A stretch of 64,000 nucleotides of DNA, taken from contig NZ_CP023667.1 of the NCBI RefSeq assembly GCF_002443155.1, positions 248,001 to 312,000 on the forward strand, read 5' to 3'. The DNA is from Alcaligenes faecalis. Its GTDB lineage: Bacteria; Pseudomonadota; Gammaproteobacteria; Burkholderiales; Burkholderiaceae_B. Of this stretch, positions 1 to 7,606 are shown one piece after another (the first letter of the stretch is position 1; each line of letters opens with the position of its first letter). The position numbers and the translations under genes were made by a program. A model generated the notes under the pieces. The model had not been told where the DNA came from, searched no databases, and saw nothing but the letters and a program-made list of their open reading frames with translations.

Positions 1-79
1 GGCGCTTGTATTGCAAGCGAACCTGAAGGTCGTTAAATTGGTCTGACCATTTCTTGAGATCGTCAAGAGCAGAGCGCAT
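1..79 (-). CDS. N-terminal fragment of an unidentified protein (runs off the left edge)
   Basis: An open frame starts at the ATG complementary to 77-79 and continues past base 1. The 26 visible residues begin MRSALDDLKKWSDQF and are polar and helix-forming. I do not recognise the family. No good ribosome site precedes the ATG, and the frame stays open upstream (a GTG lies three codons earlier), so the start is uncertain. It is divergent from the TetR gene. One of two matching palindromes falls inside its first codons and the other about 80 bp upstream of its start, which suggests regulation. Confidence 0.35.
   Translation of the reverse strand, partial: MRSALDDLKKWSDQFNDLQVRLQYKR
36..52. promoter_or_regulatory. 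Imperfect palindrome, first copy of the ATTGGTC-N-GACCAAT-type operator
   Basis: The sequence is AATTGGTC-T-GACCATTT, a 17-bp inverted repeat with one mismatch. It matches the perfect copy at 157-173 and lies within the start of the leftward gene. The motif resembles FadR/PdhR-type GntR operators (TGGTnnnACCA core), so the regulator may be outside the window. Confidence 0.5.
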
Positions 80-156
80 TGTATCCACGGGTTTATTTGC
101 TTGAATCTCAGTGTTTACCCTAATGTTTCAAGTCTAAATTGGCTTTTTTGATTAAT

Positions 157-173
157 AATTGGTCAGACCAATT
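157..173. promoter_or_regulatory. Perfect 17-bp palindromic operator
   Basis: AATTGGTCAGACCAATT is a perfect inverted repeat around base 165, in the spacer between the leftward gene and the TetR gene. The TGGTnnnACCA core is the known recognition form of FadR-subfamily GntR proteins (PdhR, LldR, FadR). Binding by the neighbouring TetR protein is an alternative, but TetR family sites vary too much to decide. Confidence 0.6.
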
Positions 174-388
174 TAGTCGGCGTAGAGGGAAATTGGGTTA
201 CGCTGTAGCCCGTTTATGGAAATGTCGTACTGCTTGAAAATCGTATCGGGCAAGTTTGCAAAAAACGATATTGAGAAGCATTATCGTTGTTGTAAACTAG
301 GTTTCTGATTTGTAGAGTCTCATCAACTAAATAAGAGGTAGCGGCCAAGGAGACCGTGTGGCTGCTCCCCAAAAGGGTCAGAGTAGAT

Positions 389-1405
389 ATGCAAACCCCT
401 CAGGCGTCCGCGCCACGTGGACGTCCTCCCACCATTACCCGAGCACGGATTGCGGATGCCGGCATTCAGATCGGCCTGCCCAATATCACCTTCGTGGGGG
501 TGGCTGCTGCCTTGGGTGTCAGCCAGATGGCGCTATACAAGCATGTGGGCAATCTGGAAGGGCTGAAACAACTGGTGGCTGAAGAGATCTTCAGCCGCTG
601 GCAAGTGCCGCGGGCGACAACCCCGGTTCAAGGCAGCCTGGAGGATTACTTGCAGCTGTTCAGTGCTGCAACACAAGCCTTTGTGAAAGCCAATCCGGGC
701 ATCACGCCTTATGTGATACGCAGGCTGGTGGCGACCCCTTCCATGCTGGACAAGATTCGGGAGCATCAAGAGCACATCGCCCAGGCGTATGGCGTGTCGT
801 TTGAGCGCTCGCGTTACTTGATGGGCACGGTAGCCTTTCACTGTCTGGCCGTTGCCGATACCGTGTATGCCGTCGCAGGCCGTGAGCCACGCGCGGCGGT
901 GGAGCGGGTCGTGGAAGAGATCGAGATGGAAAGCATATTGCAATTGGGCATGACAGCCCTTATTCAAGGAGCTTTAGCAATGAACGAGCAAGAGATTTCT
1001 GCCGGCGTTTCCACTCAGTTTTTAGATACTTCCGCTTTGCCCATGGCACGGCTTCACGAGTTTCCCTTGACCCTGGAACAGGCCACGCAGTGGCTGGACG
1101 ATATGGAAACCCTGATCAAGGCAGAAAAGGAATTCGTACTGGTTTACGAAAACCTGCCTGATCCTTCTACCCCCGGCGATCCGGAAGGGCGCAAGAAAGC
1201 GGTGCTGTGGTTGAAAGCGCATCGTGAAGGCTTTGGCCGTTATTGTCGTGGCATGGTGATGATGTGCGAAGATCCTGCGCAACTGCCTGTCTTGCAGGAG
1301 ATGGTGGGGCCTTTGGAAAAAGTCTATCGCGTACCGGGTGGCGTGGCGTCCAGTCCGGAGGAACTGCGCACATTTATTCAGAAATGGGTGTCGCCTGAGC
1401 AATAA
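389..1405 (+). CDS. TetR-family regulator fused to a C-terminal domain of unknown function
   Basis: Residues about 10-65 form a TetR helix-turn-helix (core VAAALGVSQMALYKHVGN), followed by a helical ligand-binding region to about residue 195. A further ~140 residues follow, beginning MNEQEISAGV, with the motif LWLKAHREGFGRYCRG. This tail is not part of a normal TetR protein, which usually ends near 200 residues. ATG 389 gives a natural N-terminus; a GTG at 356 in the same frame has AAGGAG only 3 nt upstream, which is close for efficient use. A strong ribosome site with an in-frame ATG lies at the junction (see 980-1405). The DNA-binding call is firm; the ligand and the role of the tail are unknown. 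Confidence 0.8.
   Translation: MQTPQASAPRGRPPTITRARIADAGIQIGLPNITFVGVAAALGVSQMALYKHVGNLEGLKQLVAEEIFSRWQVPRATTPVQGSLEDYLQLFSAATQAFVKANPGITPYVIRRLVATPSMLDKIREHQEHIAQAYGVSFERSRYLMGTVAFHCLAVADTVYAVAGREPRAAVERVVEEIEMESILQLGMTALIQGALAMNEQEISAGVSTQFLDTSALPMARLHEFPLTLEQATQWLDDMETLIKAEKEFVLVYENLPDPSTPGDPEGRKKAVLWLKAHREGFGRYCRGMVMMCEDPAQLPVLQEMVGPLEKVYRVPGGVASSPEELRTFIQKWVSPEQ
980..1405 (+). CDS. Possible separately translated C-terminal protein (internal start)
   Basis: Within the TetR gene, AAGGAG at 966-971 is followed 8 nt later by ATG 980, in the same frame. This would give a 141-residue soluble protein equal to the unknown C-terminal domain. The arrangement looks like two adjacent genes whose separating stop codon has been lost, so the domain may be made both as a fusion and alone. 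The domain has conserved-looking WLKAHR and LEKVYRVPGG segments but I cannot name its family. Confidence 0.45.
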   Translation: MNEQEISAGVSTQFLDTSALPMARLHEFPLTLEQATQWLDDMETLIKAEKEFVLVYENLPDPSTPGDPEGRKKAVLWLKAHREGFGRYCRGMVMMCEDPAQLPVLQEMVGPLEKVYRVPGGVASSPEELRTFIQKWVSPEQ

Positions 1406-1449
1406 GCAAACCGTAGTGTTGGCCTGAGGTTCTTGTACCTCGGGTTTTC

Positions 1450-1488
1450 AAGCCGCTGCCTGTCTTTGCAAGGACACAGCGGCTTTGT
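1450..1488 (+). terminator. Probable Rho-independent terminator of the TetR gene
   Basis: The arms AAGCCGCTG and CAGCGGCTT, with an inner CTGTC/GGACA pairing, are followed by a loose T-rich run. It lies 45 bp after the stop codon. Confidence 0.6.
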
Positions 1489-1594
1489 TGATTCTTGGGT
1501 CTGGCTGTGTAGTGGCTGACGATGGGGTTCATCAGAACAATCCTGTTGTGCGGGTCGTAGGCGTTTTCCCGTCTAGCTTCATGCGGGCATTGGC

Positions 1595-1616
1595 ATGACA
1601 ATGACTTTATTGTCAT
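1595..1616. promoter_or_regulatory. Inverted repeat, candidate operator of the SRPBCC-GntR operon
   Basis: The perfect arms ATGACAAT and ATTGTCAT are separated by six bases, ending about 30 bp before the start of the SRPBCC gene. GntR-family regulators often bind such a site in front of their own operon, and a GntR gene is second in this operon. Confidence 0.5.
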
Positions 1617-1647
1617 AACAATGGCAAATCACCACAGGAGCCACTAC

Positions 1648-2076
1648 GTGAAAGATCCACATTGTCATTCCAGCAGCATCCTGGTTGAGCGACCCGCGCA
1701 TATTGCGTTTGAAATCATGTCGGATGGCATCCAGCAAGGTCAGTGGGCCTGGGGCAGCGCCAATCGCACCGAGGTGGAGCCAGGCCTGTTCAAGGGGACA
1801 TCGGTTTTTAGCGGTCAGGAAACCTATGTGCGCCTGAATGTGGATGCCGAGCGTTTCCTGGTGGATTACGAGGTAGGCGCCAGCAAGGATGGCATGCAGT
1901 TTCGGAACATGTCGCGTGTCATTCCGGGGGAAATACTCAAGCTGGGTGCGGACAAATGTGTGGTGAGCTTGCTGACCTGGAGGCTGGCAACACAAAGCGA
2001 TGCCGCATGGGAGCAAATCTCTTGTGTGCACGAAGCCGAAATGTTCCTGATCAAGGGTTTGCTGGAACGCGAGTAA
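1648..2076 (+). CDS. SRPBCC (START/polyketide-cyclase-like) protein
   Basis: A 142-residue soluble protein. The N-terminal pattern SSSILVERPAHIAFEIMSD and the alternating strands that follow fit the helix-grip SRPBCC fold, which binds small hydrophobic ligands. The GTG at 1648 is preferred over the in-frame ATG at 1621 because CAGGAG (1635-1640) sits 7 nt ahead of it. The GntR regulator begins 12 bp after its stop, so the two are probably cotranscribed. The substrate cannot be read from the sequence, and no catalytic residues are obvious. Confidence 0.65.
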   Translation: MKDPHCHSSSILVERPAHIAFEIMSDGIQQGQWAWGSANRTEVEPGLFKGTSVFSGQETYVRLNVDAERFLVDYEVGASKDGMQFRNMSRVIPGEILKLGADKCVVSLLTWRLATQSDAAWEQISCVHEAEMFLIKGLLERE

Positions 2077-2088
2077 AGAAATCAGATA

Positions 2089-2793
2089 ATGAGTACAAAG
2101 CCGCTTTATGAACAGCTTGCCGACAAGCTGACCCGCTACATTCGGGATGGACGTCTGAAACCGGGGGATCGATTGCCTACCGAAGCGGAATTGGGCGAGA
2201 TGTTTGGTGTTAGCCGAATTACGGTGCGTCAGGGGCTGGCGATTCTGACGCGTAACGGCTTGATTGAACGCTTTGCCAGCCGGGGCACCTTTGTGCTGGA
2301 GCGCAAGAATACCGGCTCGTGGGAGCTGGGTTCCATCAATGATCTGGTGCAGCTGGGCAAAGACACCACCACCAAGATTGCCAGCTGGTCTTTGGTGCCA
2401 CCACCTGCCGAGATTGCCGAGTTCTTTGCGTCCGATGAGCCGGTCTACAAGCTGCAAGCGGTGCGCTACAAATCAGCTGTCCCGCTTTATTTTGCAGAGA
2501 ACTACTTGTTGCGCTCTATCGGCGAACGCATTCCGGCAGAGGCTCTGGAAACGCGCACCATGGTGGAGATGCTGACGTCCGTGCTGAATGTACCCATCAA
2601 GCATGCGCAAGAAGAGATCAGCATGGCTGACGCTTCGGCGGAGATGGCCAAGCAGCTGTGGATCAAGGAAAACCAGGCCGTGATCGTGCAGCGTATCGAC
2701 TTGTTCGATACCGATGACAGGCCGGTGCAAAGCGGCAAGGGCTGGTGGCGCAGTGAGCATTTCAAGCGACGCTTCAAACTGAACTACGTCTAA
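2089..2793 (+). CDS. GntR-family regulator, HutC subfamily (UTRA domain)
   Basis: A 234-residue protein. A winged helix-turn-helix occupies residues about 4-72 (LPTEAELGEMFGVSRITVRQ, then the wing SRGTFVLER). A UTRA effector-binding domain follows at about 90-230, including VYKLQAVRYKSAVPLYFAE. The family responds to small catabolic metabolites. It probably controls its own two-gene operon through the inverted repeat at 1595-1616. The inducer is unknown. Confidence 0.88.
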   Translation: MSTKPLYEQLADKLTRYIRDGRLKPGDRLPTEAELGEMFGVSRITVRQGLAILTRNGLIERFASRGTFVLERKNTGSWELGSINDLVQLGKDTTTKIASWSLVPPPAEIAEFFASDEPVYKLQAVRYKSAVPLYFAENYLLRSIGERIPAEALETRTMVEMLTSVLNVPIKHAQEEISMADASAEMAKQLWIKENQAVIVQRIDLFDTDDRPVQSGKGWWRSEHFKRRFKLNYV

Positions 2794-2836
2794 GCCTGGA
2801 GCTTCGCACCAGGCCAGATCTTGCCGGTATGCCGGT

Positions 2837-3298
2837 TTACACAGGCAAGCGTTGCCCCTTGGCCTTGATACAGGACAGCACAATCTGCGAATGGATTTTG
2901 GTCACGCCGCGCAGCGTGTTGAGCTTGTGAATCACGAAGTTGGAGAAGGTCTCGAAGTTGCGCGTGCGTATGTGCAGCATGTAGTTGGCCTGCCCGGTCA
3001 CGATGTAGGCATGCAGCACCTCATCCATGGTGGCCAGCGCCTTGCTCAGGTACTGATGTTCGCTCTCGTTGAGCTGCGCAATATTCACTTCCACAAAGGC
3101 TTCAATGGCAAAGCCCAGCTTGCTGGCGCTCAAGTTGGCGCTGTAGTTTTCGATCAGCCCTTCCTGCTCCAGAATTTTTACCCGTCGGTGGCAGGAGGAG
3201 GGGGAAAGGGCCACCAGGTCAGCCAGTTCCTGGTTGCTGAGCCTGCCGTTGTCCTGCAAAAGGCGCAGGATTTTCAGGTCTGTCTCGTCTAGTCTCAT
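2837..3298 (-). CDS. kynR: Lrp/AsnC-family regulator of kynureninase (KynR-like)
   Basis: A 153-residue protein of standard Lrp size. An N-terminal helix-turn-helix (LSNQELADLVALSPSSCHRR, about residues 20-40) is followed by an AsnC ligand-binding domain (about 68-145). It is divergent from kynU, 143 bp away. In Pseudomonas and Burkholderia the divergent Lrp protein KynR activates kyn genes in response to kynurenine, so the same role is inferred here. The symbol rests on context and family rather than on a specific diagnostic residue. Confidence 0.8.
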   Translation of the reverse strand: MRLDETDLKILRLLQDNGRLSNQELADLVALSPSSCHRRVKILEQEGLIENYSANLSASKLGFAIEAFVEVNIAQLNESEHQYLSKALATMDEVLHAYIVTGQANYMLHIRTRNFETFSNFVIHKLNTLRGVTKIHSQIVLSCIKAKGQRLPV

Positions 3299-3307
3299 AT
3301 TTTAGAA

Positions 3308-3350
3308 TTATCTATGAAAAGGTTTTTTGAAAACCGAATTTTCTTTCAGA
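3308..3350. promoter_or_regulatory. Candidate Lrp-type operator region between kynR and kynU
   Basis: This AT-rich spacer contains TGAAAA twice (3314-3319 and 3328-3333), the second paired with ATTTTC (3339-3344) as an imperfect dyad. Lrp-family regulators bind degenerate repeats of this kind. The exact site is a guess. Confidence 0.35.
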
Positions 3351-3441
3351 TTTAATCATAATCTTCATCGCTTTGGAATAATTTGCCAAGGCCTCGGTGC
3401 TAGACTAAATGACGTAAAAAGCAGAATCGAGGAGCATGAAC

Positions 3442-4692
3442 ATGATTACCTTGCAGCAATGCGAGCAGTGGGATCAGGCCGATGAACTGGCTGCCTTCAA
3501 AGCCAAGTTCGACCTGCCACCCAATACGATTTATCTGGACGGAAACTCCTTGGGCGCCATGCCCCGGCACGCCATGGAGCGCGCCCAGGAAGTGATTGGC
3601 CAGGAATGGCGCACCGACCTGATCAATAGCTGGAACAAAGCAGGCTGGTGGACCTTGCCCGTGCGTCTGGGCGACCAGATGTCGCCGTTGATTGGTGCCG
3701 GCCAAGGCGAAACCATCGTCAGCGACAGCACCTCCGTGAACCTGTTCAAGGTGCTGGCCGCGGCCGTCAATTTGCAAAAAGAGCGCCATCCGCAAAAGAA
3801 AGTGATTCTGGCCGAGCGCGATTCTTTCCCTACGGATCTGTACATCATTGAAGGGTTTAACGCCTTCTTCGGTAAAGACTATAGGCTGGAGCTGATTGAT
3901 GATCCGGCTGACCTGCAAACCGCGGTCAACGATGAAACGGCTGTGGTCGTGTTGTCCCATGTGAACTATCGCACAGGTTACTTGCACGATATGCAGGCGA
4001 CCAACCGTCTGGTGCACGGGCACAATGGCCTGGTGATCTGGGATTTGTGCCATTCGGTGGGTGCCTTGCCTATCGAACTGAAAGACAGCGGTTCGGACTT
4101 TGCGATTGGCTGCACCTACAAGTACCTGAATGCCGGTCCGGGCGCACCGGCCTTGCTGTGGGTGAATCCTGAACTGATGGGCCAGATCAGCCAGCCTCTG
4201 TCAGGCTGGTGGGGGCACAAGCACCCCTTTGCCATGAGCCCGTCGTACGAAGCGGCCAATGGTATTGAGCGCTTTTTGTGCGGTACCCAACCCATTGTTT
4301 CCTTGAGCCTGGTTGCTTGCGGTGTGGACGTGTTCCTGCAAACCGATTTGCAGGCCGTGCGACGTAAATCCCTGGCCCTGACGGACCTGTTCATTAGCTT
4401 GGTGGAGCAGGAATGTGCAGAGTTTGGCCTGCGTCTGGTGACTCCGCGTGATCACCACTACCGTGGCAGCCATGTCAGCTTTGCGCACGAGCAAGGTTAT
4501 GCAGCTATCCAGGCCCTGATTGCCCGTGGGGTGATTGGCGACTACCGCGAACCTGAAGTCATGCGCTTTGGTATTACGCCCTTGTACCTGTCGTTTGTGG
4601 ATATCTGGCAGGCTGTGCAGCATATCAAGGCCGTGTTTGCGAATAAGGAATGGGACAAGCCGGCTTACAAAACACGCTCCAAGGTGACTTGA
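3442..4692 (+). CDS. kynU: Kynureninase
   Basis: A PLP-dependent enzyme that hydrolyses L-kynurenine to anthranilate and alanine in cytosolic tryptophan degradation. The 416-residue length is standard. The PLP lysine is in CTYKYLN and falls at residue 227 counting from ATG 3442. The substrate-pocket motifs YLDGNSLGAMP near the N-terminus and GWWGH are present. ATG 3442 is preferred to ATG 3436 because GAGGAG (3429-3434) is 7 nt ahead of it but only 1 nt ahead of the first ATG. The permease follows 35 bp downstream. kynA and kynB are not in the window. Confidence 0.95.
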   Translation: MITLQQCEQWDQADELAAFKAKFDLPPNTIYLDGNSLGAMPRHAMERAQEVIGQEWRTDLINSWNKAGWWTLPVRLGDQMSPLIGAGQGETIVSDSTSVNLFKVLAAAVNLQKERHPQKKVILAERDSFPTDLYIIEGFNAFFGKDYRLELIDDPADLQTAVNDETAVVVLSHVNYRTGYLHDMQATNRLVHGHNGLVIWDLCHSVGALPIELKDSGSDFAIGCTYKYLNAGPGAPALLWVNPELMGQISQPLSGWWGHKHPFAMSPSYEAANGIERFLCGTQPIVSLSLVACGVDVFLQTDLQAVRRKSLALTDLFISLVEQECAEFGLRLVTPRDHHYRGSHVSFAHEQGYAAIQALIARGVIGDYREPEVMRFGITPLYLSFVDIWQAVQHIKAVFANKEWDKPAYKTRSKVT

Positions 4693-4727
4693 TAACGGCG
4701 ACAGAAAAATAATCATAGGGAGGAGAC

Positions 4728-6098
4728 ATGAGCCGATTTGAGCAAATTCAATCGCGCGAAGCCGGGCTGCATAAAAAACTGAGTGCCCGCCAAATGAGCA
4801 TGATTGCGATCGGGGGCGCCATCGGTACCGGCTTGTTCCTGGGCAGCAAATTTGCCATTGGTTTTGCCGGTCCCGGTGTTGTACTGAGTTATGTGATTGG
4901 CGGCTTTATTGCTCTGGTCCTGATGGGCTGCCTGGCCGAGATGACGGTGGAACACCCCACATCAGGCTCCTTCGGGGCCTATGCAGAGTTCTATATCCAT
5001 CCGCTGGCCGGGTTCCTGGTGCGCTACAGCTATTGGGCCTGCATTGTCCTGGCCGTGGGCACCGAGGTGACGGCGGTGGCGGACTATATGAAGTTCTGGT
5101 TCCCGGACGTCTCGCCCTGGATCTGGATCGCCTTTTTCTCGGCCGTGCTGATTGCGGTCAATGCTTACAGCGTCAAGGCGTTCGGCTCGGTGGAGTATTG
5201 GTTTGCCTTGATCAAGGTGTTCGCCATCATCGCGTTCATCGTGCTGGCTATCGGTATGTTGACGGGCTATTACAAGCCGGCGCAGGTGCAGGAAAACCTG
5301 TTCGGCCAGGGCGGCTTCATGCCCAATGGCTGGTATGGGGTGTGGGTAGGGGTGATCATTTCCATCTTCAGTTATCTGAGTATCGAGATGATTGCGGTGG
5401 CGGCGGGCGAGGCTGAAAACCCCGAGCAGGCCGTGCGTCAGGCCTTCAAGGCCACCATCTGGCGCTTGATCATTTTCTACCTGCTGTCCTTGTCCCTGAT
5501 CGTGATGCTGGTGCCTTGGCAGGTGCTGGTTGCGGAAGGCACAACCAGTCCTTTCATTACCGTGATGCAGGCTGTGGGTATTCCTTACGCAGACAGCATC
5601 TTGAACTTCATCGTGATCATTGCGGCCCTGTCGGCCATGAACAGCATGCTCTACATTTCGACCCGCATGATGTTCAGCTTGTCGCGTGCCGGTGATGCGC
5701 CTGCGGCGCTGGGTAAAGTAGCTCGCAATGGTGTGCCCTTGAATGCCCTGGCCTTGTCGGCCAGCGGTGTGGCCGTGGCCGCGGTGGTGTATGCCTACAA
5801 TCCGGAAACCGCCTTTCCGGTGATGATTGCCTTGTCCATGTTTGGTGCCTTGTTTACATGGGGCATGATTTTCCTGACCCATTTGTTCTTCCGCCGCCGC
5901 GTGGCTCAGGAAGGTGTGCAACTGCGCTTTCGCATGCCTGCCTATCCGATTGGCACCTTGTTGGGCCTGATCGGAATTGTGGCGATTTTGGTGACGACCT
6001 GGTTCATCAATATCTTCCATTACACCTTGCTGTTTGGTGTGCCGTTCCTGCTGGCCTTGGTGGTGATTTATTTTGTACGAGGACGCAAAGCAGCCTGA
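4728..6098 (+). CDS. Amino-acid permease of the AAT family (aromatic amino acid / kynurenine uptake inferred)
   Basis: A 456-residue inner-membrane protein with about 12 membrane segments. The family signature IAIGGAIGTGLFLGS lies at about residues 26-40, and PTSGSFGAYAEFYI follows. It belongs with AroP, PheP and GabP proton symporters. GGGAGGAG lies 3 nt upstream of ATG 4728. Its place directly behind kynU under the Lrp regulator suggests uptake of kynurenine, tryptophan or a related compound; the exact substrate is inference. Confidence 0.85.
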   Translation: MSRFEQIQSREAGLHKKLSARQMSMIAIGGAIGTGLFLGSKFAIGFAGPGVVLSYVIGGFIALVLMGCLAEMTVEHPTSGSFGAYAEFYIHPLAGFLVRYSYWACIVLAVGTEVTAVADYMKFWFPDVSPWIWIAFFSAVLIAVNAYSVKAFGSVEYWFALIKVFAIIAFIVLAIGMLTGYYKPAQVQENLFGQGGFMPNGWYGVWVGVIISIFSYLSIEMIAVAAGEAENPEQAVRQAFKATIWRLIIFYLLSLSLIVMLVPWQVLVAEGTTSPFITVMQAVGIPYADSILNFIVIIAALSAMNSMLYISTRMMFSLSRAGDAPAALGKVARNGVPLNALALSASGVAVAAVVYAYNPETAFPVMIALSMFGALFTWGMIFLTHLFFRRRVAQEGVQLRFRMPAYPIGTLLGLIGIVAILVTTWFINIFHYTLLFGVPFLLALVVIYFVRGRKAA

Positions 6099-6124
6099 CT
6101 CATTTGACGGTGCTGTGCTGTTGG

Positions 6125-6156
6125 AAAAAGCCCCTGCTTTTGCAGGGGCTTTTTCT
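6125..6156 (+). terminator. Rho-independent terminator of the kynU operon
   Basis: AAAAAGCCCCTGC and GCAGGGGCTTTTT pair perfectly around a TTTT loop and end in a T run, 26 bp past the permease stop. Confidence 0.9.
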
Positions 6157-6461
6157 TGCCTGTTCAGTCTGTGCCTGCCTCTATGGTGCTCGCTTATGCG
6201 CAGGGGTGGAGCAGGGCGCGTGCTTCAGGAGGGGCTGAACGGTGACTTTTTGATTTGTCTCAGCCATGGCTTTCTTTATTGCATTTACGAAATAGTCAAA
6301 AAGTGGAAAATGTATAGTTTGAGACTATTATGTCTCAATTAAGATTTTTTTCTCTCAAGGAAGCGTACCCGTGTCTTTGCTCTTGCCATCGACATGGCGA
6401 CGTTCATGTGCAGTGTTTTATTCAATGCCTGGGGGAGGCAGTGAGTCGTCATGGAGGTCAC
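6155..6461. other. Gap between the kynU operon and the ParB-like gene
   Basis: About 300 bp without a convincing gene. The open frame of the next gene extends back to 6330, but its extra 44 residues are Cys/His-rich and unlike a protein start. The stretch around 6270-6345 is AT-rich and probably carries the promoter of the downstream gene. Confidence 0.5.
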
Positions 6462-7406
6462 GTGACCGATCAGAACAAATTGCGAGCAGTGGCAGGCAAG
6501 GGCTTGTTGGGGCCCGGCGCAGATGCGGCCTTTGGTCGCCTGGCAGCACCGGAGATTCGCCAGCGCGTGATGCTGGCGCATTGGGTGGCGCACAGCCGGG
6601 ACAAGACCCAGCAGTATCTGGGTTTTCCGTTGGGCCGCATCATGTTGCAGCGCTGGATGCGCAGCAAGGCGGGCAGCCGCCGTATCGAAGCGTTTGGTCT
6701 GCCCCGCCACATCGTTCATGAAACCTTGGGCGAGCAGGCATTAACCCTGCATGTGAACCCGCGAGAGCTGATACGCATGGCCATTCAGGCCCCTCGCAAA
6801 GAGGAAAAACGACCTTTCTCTTTGGCCTTTATCTGGGAGGGAAGCTGGGACCAGCGGCGCGAAGATCTGCGTGTCGGAACGCGTTATTCCCTGATCAGCG
6901 ATCTGGATGAAAATCGGCATCAGTTGGAGCAAACGGCGCGCTTCAAGAAGCTGATGAAGCGCATCGAGCAGGGCAATCCCTGGGAGTCGTATCAGCAAGG
7001 CGTGTTTCTGGATACGCCGGAAAAAATCATTGAATACCTGCGTATCTATCTGGGCTTTCTGGACGATATGGCCCGTGATGGTTTTGATCCCAAACGCGGC
7101 AAAGACGCCTTGGGCGTGGTGATCTCGCGCGATGGCCGCATTCTGAAAATCAATCGGGGCCTGCACAGGCTGGCCATGGCGCAGCGGCTGGGTCTGCCCA
7201 GCGTGCCCGTGCAGGTACGCCACGTGCACAGGTTCTGGTGGGATCGAGTGACCGCCGGGGCGACAGGAGAGCTGGCCTTGCATCGAATGCAGCAAGCCTT
7301 GCGCCGCTGTGTGCCTGAAACCCGGCCTGGCCCTCTGGATCGGGACCCGGATACCTTGCTGACGGAAGCATTCTGGCCTGCACCGCGTGTCGCCGGAGGC
7401 GTTTGA
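6462..7406 (+). CDS. Uncharacterised protein with a ParB/sulfiredoxin-like domain
   Basis: A 314-residue basic, soluble protein. The C-terminal half has the pattern VVISRDGRILKINRGLHRLA followed by LGLPSVPVQVRHVHRFWW. This resembles the ParB-like nucleotide-binding fold (G-x-HR motif) seen in orphan proteins near surface-polysaccharide genes. The N-terminal half is Arg/Lys-rich and unrecognised. GTG 6462 is chosen because GGAGG (6453-6457) precedes it; upstream in-frame starts at 6330 and 6441 have worse ribosome sites. It is monocistronic and there are no partition or polysaccharide genes nearby. The function is unknown. Confidence 0.6.
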   Translation: MTDQNKLRAVAGKGLLGPGADAAFGRLAAPEIRQRVMLAHWVAHSRDKTQQYLGFPLGRIMLQRWMRSKAGSRRIEAFGLPRHIVHETLGEQALTLHVNPRELIRMAIQAPRKEEKRPFSLAFIWEGSWDQRREDLRVGTRYSLISDLDENRHQLEQTARFKKLMKRIEQGNPWESYQQGVFLDTPEKIIEYLRIYLGFLDDMARDGFDPKRGKDALGVVISRDGRILKINRGLHRLAMAQRLGLPSVPVQVRHVHRFWWDRVTAGATGELALHRMQQALRRCVPETRPGPLDRDPDTLLTEAFWPAPRVAGGV

Positions 7407-7474
7407 AAAATCACCCGCATAGTCATTATTCCATGGGTGAAATACGGTTTCCCACTGAATGACGTTACACTAGC

Positions 7475-7508
7475 GCACGCTCCACCCAGCGAGCGTGCCT
7501 GTTTGTTT
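7475..7508 (+). terminator. Possible terminator after the ParB-like gene
   Basis: GCACGCTC and GAGCGTGC form an 8-bp stem around an 8-nt loop, followed by CTGTTTGTTTT. It lies 70 bp after the stop codon. Confidence 0.5.
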
Positions 7509-7606
7509 TCCTGATCTCCAGTGGTTCAAAACAACAAGACCGACTCGTAACAATCTGGCCATCGCCTGGGCCCGATCAAGTCCTGTATTACCTAGGGGAA
7601 AAAATT

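Noticed and set aside
6330..6461. Longer N-terminus for the ParB-like protein
   Set aside because: The added residues are Cys/His-rich and unstructured-looking, and the later GTG has the better ribosome site.
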